From Actinomycetota bacterium (lineage in GTDB: Bacteria > Actinomycetota > Thermoleophilia > Gaiellales > Gaiellaceae): 5,870 nt of DNA. Under the pieces are notes generated by a model, which worked only from the letters and a program-made list of their open reading frames with translations, had not been told where the DNA came from and did not search any database. Positions 1-5,420 of this stretch are shown here, one piece after another; the first letter of the stretch is position 1; every line of letters begins with the position of its first letter. Location: the NCBI GenBank assembly GCA_013698195.1, contig JACCVK010000118.1, positions 1 through 5,870 on the forward strand, given 5' to 3'. The position numbers and the translations under genes were made by a program.

Positions 1-818
1 CCTGTGACCGTCCGCGTGAGCCAGGTTCGGCCTTTCGAGTCCAGGACTCGCGCCGCGTCGCGCGCTGCCTCCTCTTCTTCGAACAGACCGTAGACGGCCG
101 GGCCGGCTCCGCTCACGTCGGCGCGGAAGGCACCTAGCTCTTGGAGGTCCACGGCAAGTGTCGATGAGGCGAGATCGTTGCCGGGTAGGGAGGCGAGATC
201 CGTTGCGCTTTCGACGCGGTCGAGAGCAGAGAGCAGGACGCTCCGGCGCTCGTCGAACCCGACCGTGCCTCCGTCGTCGTCGAACCTCGCGTACACCGCG
301 CCTGTGGACTGCTTGGCCTCGTCCCGGGGAATGACGAGGACGACCGGAACGTCATGCGGGATCGTCACCGATGCGAGATCCGAGCCGTCTCCGGTCGCAA
401 GCTGTGCTCCGACGCGCAGGAAGAAGGGCACGTCGGCGCCGAGTCCCGCGGCAATCTCGTGCAGGCGCTGTTCCGGCAACGGCTGTTCGCTGATCTCGTT
501 CGCCAGCCGGAGCGCGACCGCCGCATCCGCACTCCCACCGCCGAGACCAGCTGCGACCGGGATGCGCTTGTCGATCCGGACGTGCCAACCGCGTTCGTCA
601 CCGGTCATCTCGCCGAACACCGCCAGCGCCGAGCGGACGATCGTGTCCTCGTAGCCCTCTACCGCGATGCCGAGCTCCGGAGCGGTGGGCTCGACTTCGA
701 TCGTGTCCGCGAGACCGATCCGCTGGAGCAACGTCACGACCTCGTGCTTGCCGTCGGGCCTCACGGGACCGACGACAAGGCCGAGGTTGATCTTCGCGAA
801 TGCCTCCCTCGATCTCAT
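1..818 (-). CDS. ispE: IspE, 4-diphosphocytidyl-2-C-methyl-D-erythritol kinase (3' end outside window)
   Basis: GHMP-family kinase that phosphorylates the 2-hydroxyl of CDP-methylerythritol with ATP in the cytoplasmic MEP pathway to IPP and DMAPP. Reading from the ATG at 818 gives 272 residues without a stop; the family is usually about 280-310 residues, so only the last few are missing. Seen: AFAKINLGL at residues 6-14 (first GHMP motif, Lys9), the ATP-binding glycine loop PVAAGLGGGSADAA at 87-100 with the expected catalytic Asp98, and the third motif SGAGPAVYG at 236-244. The ATG was chosen because it lies directly before the conserved AKIN motif and overlaps the rsmA stop by four bases; no good Shine-Dalgarno sequence is visible, so translation probably depends on rsmA. 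Oddity: the usual Tyr-His pair near residue 25 is Lys24-His25. Identity is very secure. Confidence 0.96.
   Translation of the reverse strand, partial: MRSREAFAKINLGLVVGPVRPDGKHEVVTLLQRIGLADTIEVEPTAPELGIAVEGYEDTIVRSALAVFGEMTGDERGWHVRIDKRIPVAAGLGGGSADAAVALRLANEISEQPLPEQRLHEIAAGLGADVPFFLRVGAQLATGDGSDLASVTIPHDVPVVLVIPRDEAKQSTGAVYARFDDDGGTVGFDERRSVLLSALDRVESATDLASLPGNDLASSTLAVDLQELGAFRADVSGAGPAVYGLFEEEEAARDAARVLDSKGRTWLTRTVT
815..818 (-). promoter_or_regulatory. ATGA start/stop overlap, rsmA to ispE
   Basis: The ATG of ispE (818-816) shares bases with the TGA of rsmA (817-815). Such four-base overlaps normally mean termination-reinitiation coupling. No strong ribosome binding site precedes this ATG, which fits coupling and fixes the ispE start. 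Confidence 0.8.
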
Positions 819-1603
819 CCGAGGGCTTTCGCGAGCGCGACGAACTCCTCGGGTGCGAGCTCCTCGGCGCGCGTGGCCGCATTGCGGCCGATGTCGGCGA
901 GGGCTGTCTCGGCCTCGCTGCGAGATGCGAATCCTGTGTGGGCAAGCGAGTTCGCGAGCGTCTTGCGGCGATGCGCGAATGCGGACTCGACGACAGGCCG
1001 GACGAGGTCGAGGCGAGTGCCTGGGTAGCGCTCGAAGGCCACGAGAGCGGACTCGACACGGGGCTTCGGGCGGAACGCGCTCGACGGCACGCGATGCGAG
1101 CCGAGCTTGCGCGTGTGCAGTTGTACGAGCACGGAGACGGCGCCGTACGCCTTTGTTCGCGGCGACGCGAAGAAGCGCTCCGCGACCTCGCGCTGCACCA
1201 TCACGACCCAGCGTTCGAGAGTCGGTATCCGCTCGAGGCTCTCGACGACGATGGGCGTTGCGACGTTGTAGGGGAGGTTCGAGACGAGCTTCGTCGGCGG
1301 CGGATCGAGGTTGCCGTACTCGAACCTGACCGCATCGGCGAACGTGACGTGAACATTGCTCGTCCCTTGGAGGGCTTCGCCGAGCGACTCGCGCATAGAG
1401 GTGTCGAGCTCGATGGCGTGCACCGTTTCGACGCGTTCGGCGAGATGCCGCGTGAGGACACCGTAGCCCGGCCCGATCTCGAGAACGATGTCGCCCGGCT
1501 CGAGCTCGGCGAGGCGCTCGATGACTCCCAGGAAGTTCTCGTCCACGAGGAAGTGCTGGCCGAGCGACTTCTTCGCACGCGGCCTGTCCGCCCTAACCCT
1601 CAC
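815..1603 (-). CDS. rsmA: RsmA (KsgA), 16S rRNA (adenine1518-N6/adenine1519-N6)-dimethyltransferase
   Basis: SAM-dependent enzyme that dimethylates two adjacent adenosines in the 3'-terminal helix of 16S rRNA during late 30S assembly. The 262-residue product has the usual family length and motifs in order: KKSLGQHFL at 11-19, the SAM-binding loop EIGPGYGVLT at 42-51, the acidic ribose-contacting ELD at 65-67, Asp90 in the adenine-contact region, the catalytic NLPYN at 109-113, VQREVAERF at 136-144, FRPKPRVESA at 177-186, and AFAHRRKTL at 208-216 in the C-terminal RNA-contacting helical domain. The GTG start at 1603 overlaps the tatD stop by four bases and places KKSLGQHF ten residues in, as expected. 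Loss of this enzyme classically gives kasugamycin resistance. Nothing is damaged or unusual; a eukaryotic Dim1-type role does not apply here. Confidence 0.97.
   Translation of the reverse strand: MRVRADRPRAKKSLGQHFLVDENFLGVIERLAELEPGDIVLEIGPGYGVLTRHLAERVETVHAIELDTSMRESLGEALQGTSNVHVTFADAVRFEYGNLDPPPTKLVSNLPYNVATPIVVESLERIPTLERWVVMVQREVAERFFASPRTKAYGAVSVLVQLHTRKLGSHRVPSSAFRPKPRVESALVAFERYPGTRLDLVRPVVESAFAHRRKTLANSLAHTGFASRSEAETALADIGRNAATRAEELAPEEFVALAKALG
1600..1603 (-). promoter_or_regulatory. GTGA start/stop overlap, tatD to rsmA
   Basis: The GTG of rsmA (1603-1601) overlaps the TGA of tatD (1602-1600). The upstream bases hold no convincing Shine-Dalgarno sequence, so rsmA is probably translated by ribosomes finishing tatD. 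Confidence 0.8.
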
Positions 1604-2343
1604 GGCAAGGCGAACGCCACTGACGCGTTCGCGTGAGCCTGGGCCGCGAGAGTCGCCGGCTCCACGCCGCGCACTTCGGCAAGCGCCCCGACTGTATGGA
1701 CGACGTTCGCGGGCTCATTGGGGCGACCACGCACCGGCTGGGGAGCGAGGTAGGGGCTGTCGGTCTCCACGAGGAGCCTGTCGTCCGGGACGGCACCAGC
1801 TGCGGCGCGGAGCTCGGTCGCTTTCGGGTACGTGACGTTTCCAGCGAACGAGACGTAATAGTCACGCTCGAGAGCGACAGGCAGGAGGGCGGGCGACGAG
1901 AAGCAGTGGAGAACGACAATTCCTCGAAATCCGGCGAGAGCGGCGGCTGTTCCTGCTTCGGCGTCGCGACTATGGATCACGACAGGCAGCCGAAGCTCGT
2001 CCGCGAGCCCGAGCTGGGCGACGAAGAGCCGCAGCTGGTCGGCGGGCGTTGCATGGTGGCGGGCGTTGTCGAGTCCTGTCTCGCCGACCGCGACTGCGTT
2101 CGAGTTCTCGAAGAGCCCCCGAAGCTCGTCGAGTCGGCGCGCCTCGGCGGTGGATGCCTGGTGCGGATCGATGCCCAACACCGCATAGACGCCCTCGTGG
2201 CGCTCGGCGAGCGCGACAGCCGCACGCGACGACTCGATCCCAGTTCCAATCGTGATGATCCGCGTGACGCCTACGTCGCGCGCACGAGCGATTGCCCGAT
2301 CCGCGTCCTCGCACCCGTCGAGGTGAGCGTGCGTGTCCGTCAC
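1600..2343 (-). CDS. tatD: TatD-family metal-dependent deoxyribonuclease
   Basis: Amidohydrolase-fold TIM-barrel hydrolase of the TatD/YcfH/YabD group. Members are metal-dependent DNases with 3'-5' exonuclease activity linked to DNA repair or DNA breakdown; the exact physiological substrate here is unknown. The 247-residue product has the expected length and all family metal-site motifs: TDTHAHLD at 2-9 (His5 and His7), GETGLD at 87-92 (Glu88), VIHSRDA at 122-128 (His124), HCFS at 146-149 (His146) and ETDSPYLAP at 193-201 (Asp195), followed by the conserved RGRPNEPAN stretch. The GTG start at 2343 places the metal-binding histidines at residues 5 and 7, normal for the family, and overlaps the metG stop. 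A GAGG just upstream of the GTG is a weak ribosome binding site. In mycobacteria an rpfB gene follows tatD; here rsmA follows directly. Confidence 0.95.
   Translation of the reverse strand: MTDTHAHLDGCEDADRAIARARDVGVTRIITIGTGIESSRAAVALAERHEGVYAVLGIDPHQASTAEARRLDELRGLFENSNAVAVGETGLDNARHHATPADQLRLFVAQLGLADELRLPVVIHSRDAEAGTAAALAGFRGIVVLHCFSSPALLPVALERDYYVSFAGNVTYPKATELRAAAGAVPDDRLLVETDSPYLAPQPVRGRPNEPANVVHTVGALAEVRGVEPATLAAQAHANASVAFALP
2340..2343 (-). promoter_or_regulatory. GTGA start/stop overlap, metG to tatD
   Basis: The GTG of tatD (2343-2341) overlaps the TGA of metG (2342-2340), the first of three consecutive four-base overlaps in this cluster. A GAGG a few bases upstream inside metG may help initiation. 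Confidence 0.8.
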
Positions 2344-4163
2344 GCGTCCTCGCCGTCGGCGGCGGTTCCTTCGGCTGCGTCCTCCATCCTGCGAAGCTCC
2401 TCGTCGACGACCTTTTCGGGATCCAGCTTCGCGAAGAGCGGAGCCGGCTCGCGCAGCGCCTGTCCCGGTGCGATCGCGCTCGGCGTCCAGCTACCGACCC
2501 AGGCCTCGTACTCGCCCGCGAGCACCGTGTGCTCACGTCCTTCGTCCTCCTGGATGACGCGGGACTCGATCGCCCCCGCGAGAACGCCGTCGTAGCCGAG
2601 GAGCTCGTGGAGCCGTTGCGACGAGAACGGGAGGTACGGCGCCAGAAGGATCTTGAGATTGTCGATCGCATGCAGAGCGACATAGAGGATCGTTCCGGCC
2701 CGGTCTCGCTCCGTTTCCAAGGCCGACCAGGGCGCGTGCTCGGCGATGTACTGGTTCACGAGGCTGGCGAGTCTCATTGCTTCCTGGAGACCCGCCTTGA
2801 AGCGTGCAGACTCGATGAGCGAGCCGATCGTGTCGAATCCGCGCTCGACCTCTGCGATGAGCGCCGCATCCGAATCGCCAAGTGCGCCAGGTTCCGGAAC
2901 GACGCGGAAGTTCTTGTAGGCGCTCTGGAGCACTCGGTTGACGAGATTGCCCCAGTTCGCCACCAGCTCGTCGTTGTTCCTTCGAACGAACTCCGACCAC
3001 GTGAAGTCGGTGTCCTGCGTCTCCGGGCCGGCGATCGAGAGGAAGTACCGGAGCGGGTCCGGGTCGTAGCGGCTCAGGAAGTCACGCACGAGGATCTGGA
3101 CTCCCCTGCTCGAGCTGAACTTCTTGCCCTCCATCGTGAGGTACTCGCTCGAGGCGACGTTGTCGGGCATCTCGAGTGGGCCCCGGCCGTCGCCGAACTC
3201 GCCGCCGGCGCCGTAACCGAGCAGCATGCTGGGCCAGATGACCGTGTGAAACACGATGTTGTCCTTACCCATGAAGTACGTGTGCTCCGCTTCCGGGTTC
3301 TGCCACCAGTCGCGCCAGGCATCGGGGGTCCCGCGATTCGTGGCCCATTCGATCGCTGCCGACAAGTAGCCGATAACCGCGTCGAACCAGACGTAGATCC
3401 GCTTCCCGTCGAGCTCCTCGTACCCCGGCACGGGTATCGGAACGCCCCAATCGAGATCGCGCGTGATCGGGCGTGGCTTGAGCTCCTTGACGAAGTTCAG
3501 CGAGAACTTGCGAACGTTGGGCCGCCAGTGGTTCTGCGACTCGATCCATTCCGTTAGTCGTTCCTTGAAAGCCGGTAGATCGAGGAACAGGTGCTTGGTC
3601 GTCTTGAAGACCGGTGGTGTTCCGTCGATTCTCGAGCGCGGATCGATCAGGTCGACCGGGTCGAGCTGGTTACCGCAGTTGTCGCATTGGTCGCCCCGAG
3701 CGCTCTCGTAGCCGCAGATCGGACAGGTTCCTTCGACATAGCGGTCAGGGAGCGTGTGACCTGTCGCGGCGGAGAACGCACCGAGCGTCTCGCGCTCGAT
3801 GACGAAGCCCTTGTCGTAAAGCGTGCGAAAGAGGTCTCGGGTGACGCGATAGTGATTCTCGGTCGTCGTCCGGGTGAAGAGGTCGTAGGAGAGCCCAAGA
3901 TCGCGAAGGTCCTCGCGAATGAGCTCGTTGAACTTCTCGGCGGTATCACGCGGCGACTCGCCGGCTGCGTCGGCTGCCACCATGACCGGCGTGCCGTGCT
4001 CGTCGGTCCCGCTCACCATGAGGACGTCGTTGCCGCGCAACCGGTGATAGCGGGCGAACGTGTCCGACGGCACGCCGAACCCCGCGACGTGTCCGATGTG
4101 GCGAAGTCCGCTCGCATACGGCCACGCCACCGCTACGAGAATCTTCCTCGGCGACTGGCTCAC
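2340..4163 (-). CDS. metG: MetG, methionyl-tRNA synthetase (CxxC/CxxC zinc, KFSSS type)
   Basis: Class I aminoacyl-tRNA synthetase that activates methionine with ATP and charges initiator and elongator tRNA-Met. The 607-residue product shows VAWPYASG at 12-19, the HIGH signature at 22-25, GTDEHGTP at 52-59, a connective-peptide zinc knuckle with two CxxC pairs (Cys147/Cys150 and Cys160/Cys163), YVWFDAVIGY before the second half of the Rossmann fold, and the KMSKS-equivalent KFSSS at 348-352. A helical anticodon-binding domain fills the rest. The protein ends with a short acidic tail and lacks the C-terminal Trbp111-like tRNA-binding domain of the E. coli enzyme. The GTG at 4163 is supported by the conserved KILVAVAWPY beginning at residue 7; an in-frame TGA at 4175-4173 blocks a much longer start. 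Its first 216 bases are also open in the upstream M23 frame. The TLGAFSAATG-like segment before the knuckle and KFSSS resemble the Streptomyces-type enzyme as I remember it. Confidence 0.97.
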   Translation of the reverse strand: MSQSPRKILVAVAWPYASGLRHIGHVAGFGVPSDTFARYHRLRGNDVLMVSGTDEHGTPVMVAADAAGESPRDTAEKFNELIREDLRDLGLSYDLFTRTTTENHYRVTRDLFRTLYDKGFVIERETLGAFSAATGHTLPDRYVEGTCPICGYESARGDQCDNCGNQLDPVDLIDPRSRIDGTPPVFKTTKHLFLDLPAFKERLTEWIESQNHWRPNVRKFSLNFVKELKPRPITRDLDWGVPIPVPGYEELDGKRIYVWFDAVIGYLSAAIEWATNRGTPDAWRDWWQNPEAEHTYFMGKDNIVFHTVIWPSMLLGYGAGGEFGDGRGPLEMPDNVASSEYLTMEGKKFSSSRGVQILVRDFLSRYDPDPLRYFLSIAGPETQDTDFTWSEFVRRNNDELVANWGNLVNRVLQSAYKNFRVVPEPGALGDSDAALIAEVERGFDTIGSLIESARFKAGLQEAMRLASLVNQYIAEHAPWSALETERDRAGTILYVALHAIDNLKILLAPYLPFSSQRLHELLGYDGVLAGAIESRVIQEDEGREHTVLAGEYEAWVGSWTPSAIAPGQALREPAPLFAKLDPEKVVDEELRRMEDAAEGTAADGEDA

Positions 4164-5388
4164 GGCCGCGAATCATAGGTAGCGGCACATTCGCGTCCCG
4201 ACCGTCGTCGACGGTCTGGCGCAGAGTGCGGACGAGTAGCGGACCACACGGGAGGAGCAGCCCGATCGCGAGTAGGCCGAGCGTCCACCAGCGCCACCAC
4301 GACGGCCTCCGTGCATCGCTCGAAGAGCGCGGGTCGTCGATTCGAGAAAGCAATGCCGGAGGTCGAACGGGGCGGCTCTGCGCGGTCGGATCGATTGGCC
4401 CGTCGCCAGCTCGCAGGGCTGAAGCCCTCGGCAAGGCCGTGTGACGATCCCCGCGCTGAACCGGCACCGCCCGCTCAGCGACATCGCGAGCCACGTAGCT
4501 GGAATTCCGCGATGCGCGAAGCGCGTCAATCGGCTGCCTGGCATCCGGCCACACTTCGCCGGCACGTGCAGCACCGCCGTTCGACTCCGCGGACGGTGCC
4601 TGTGTCTGGCGCTTCCCGCCACCGGAGCCATCCGCGGCCGCCGACGTCGGCGAGGTGGACGTGGGGCGCACAGGCGAAGCCTTAGGCTGCAGAGCGGGCG
4701 GAGTCCTAGGCACGAGAGCGGGCGGAGCCGTGGGCACGAAGGCGGGCGGCGGCGCGGGTGTGGCCACGGGAGCCGAACTGAGAGCGGGAGCAGCAGCAGG
4801 CGGGGCGGGAGGAGAAGAGGCGCTCTGAGCCGGCGGAGGAACGGGCGGCGGCGCCGAGACGGGAGCTGGGGCCGGCGATGGCGCGGGCGGAGACGCAGGA
4901 GGCGCCGATGCGGCTCGCGCCGGAAGCAGCTTGGCCGGATCGACGTACTTCTCCTCTTCACCCACACGGATCCCGAAGTGCAGGTACGGAACGCTGTGCT
5001 CCGCCTCGCCCGACGGGCCGGGCTCGGCGACGGCAGCGCCCTCCTCAACATGTGCCCCCCGTTTGACGAGGAGCGGCCCGACGTGCGTCAGCGACGCCTT
5101 ATAGCCGTCCGCGGTCGCGATCGTGACCGTCAGGCCGTGCGTGGGTACCTGACCCGCGAACGTCACCTCGCCGGAAACAGGCGCCCGCACGACGGTCGCT
5201 GTGCCGACGGCGACGTCGATACCGCGGTGCTGGCCCGCCGCGTACGTGTCGTCGCCGAGGGAGAACTCGCGCAGCACCGGGCCGTCCACAGGCCATCCCC
5301 AGGCAAGCGCGTTCGGTACGTCCGCAAGTGCACCTGCCGCAGCGAGTGCGAGGAGAACGACGAGTCTTGTTGCCCGTGAAGCGAACAT
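3946..5388 (-). CDS. Secreted M23-family (LytM-like) peptidase-like protein with Pro/Ala linker and C-terminal membrane segment
   Basis: Probable envelope protein of the M23/LytM fold, whose zinc enzymes cut peptide bridges in peptidoglycan. The 480-residue frame shows a Sec signal peptide (hydrophobic 9-22, ALA at 27-29 as possible cleavage site), an M23 domain at about 33-156, a Pro/Ala/Ser-rich linker at about 157-250, a polar region, a hydrophobic segment at about 367-386 and a positively charged tail. Zinc ligands are present: HRGID at 54-58 (His54, Asp58) and His137 in YLHFGIR. His102 matches one catalytic histidine, but the other, first in the usual HxH, is Tyr135. Enzymatic activity is therefore uncertain; a binding or activator role, as for degenerate LytM proteins such as EnvC, is possible. 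The ATG at 5388 lies 32 bases after rsmI with no clear ribosome binding site. The last 72 residues overlap metG out of frame and look like shadow translation, so the true C-terminus may be near residue 400. Confidence 0.85.
   Translation of the reverse strand: MFASRATRLVVLLALAAAGALADVPNALAWGWPVDGPVLREFSLGDDTYAAGQHRGIDVAVGTATVVRAPVSGEVTFAGQVPTHGLTVTIATADGYKASLTHVGPLLVKRGAHVEEGAAVAEPGPSGEAEHSVPYLHFGIRVGEEEKYVDPAKLLPARAASAPPASPPAPSPAPAPVSAPPPVPPPAQSASSPPAPPAAAPALSSAPVATPAPPPAFVPTAPPALVPRTPPALQPKASPVRPTSTSPTSAAADGSGGGKRQTQAPSAESNGGAARAGEVWPDARQPIDALRASRNSSYVARDVAERAVPVQRGDRHTALPRASALRAGDGPIDPTAQSRPVRPPALLSRIDDPRSSSDARRPSWWRWWTLGLLAIGLLLPCGPLLVRTLRQTVDDGRDANVPLPMIRGREPVAEEDSRSGGVAVCERTSPHRTRRGVRRAVGHVRPLSPVARQRRPHGERDRRARHAGHGGSRRSRRVAA
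4678..4749 (-). repeat. Three-copy 24-base tandem repeat in the M23 linker
   Basis: Three adjacent imperfect 24-base units encode the octapeptides PPAFVPTA, PPALVPRT and PPALQPKA (residues 214-237 of the M23 protein). The unit length is a multiple of three, so copy-number change would keep the frame. On the plus strand each copy begins with a G-rich block like GCGGGCGG. It sits inside the Pro/Ala-rich linker and probably lengthens an extended spacer between the M23 domain and the membrane segment. Confidence 0.75.
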
Positions 5389-5420
5389 GCACCGAGGCTA
5401 GCGGGAGCTCGCGGGTGACG
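5389..5420 (-). other. Short gap between rsmI and the M23 gene
   Basis: These 32 bases are the only stretch outside any recognised gene. They contain no convincing Shine-Dalgarno sequence, no hairpin followed by T residues, and no recognisable -35/-10 pair. The short distance suggests that the M23 gene is read through from rsmI, although an internal promoter within rsmI cannot be excluded. Confidence 0.6.

Noticed and set aside
354..1329. Overlapping plus-strand frames opposite ispE
   Set aside because: The minus-strand ispE frame is unbroken with all three GHMP motifs; the plus-strand frames are Arg/Ser/Pro-rich shadows.
800..1636. Plus-strand open frame of 278 codons
   Set aside because: Antisense to rsmA, which carries every family motif; the plus-strand product is a charged shadow sequence.
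1633..2595. Plus-strand open frame of 320 codons
   Set aside because: Antisense to tatD and the metG end; no recognisable motif, low-complexity composition.
2292..3557. Plus-strand open frame of 421 codons
   Set aside because: It lies antisense to the well-supported metG and tatD start region. Its Arg/Asp/Val-rich sequence is typical of the complement of GC-rich codons and shows no domain or ribosome binding site.
4690..4880. G-rich plus strand that might form G-quadruplexes
   Set aside because: The G-runs are explained by Pro/Ala codons on the other strand, and runs of three or more G are irregularly spaced; no reason to propose a regulatory structure.
4173..5051. Minus-strand frame of 292 codons in the M23 region
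   Set aside because: It is a shifted reading of the linker, rich in Arg and Leu, without the M23 motifs or the membrane segment. Its stop near the metG start is noted only as part of the possible frameshift.
4441..5379. Plus-strand frame of 312 codons opposite the M23 gene
   Set aside because: Its Arg/Gly-rich middle is simply the complement of the Pro/Ala linker; no signal or domain is visible.
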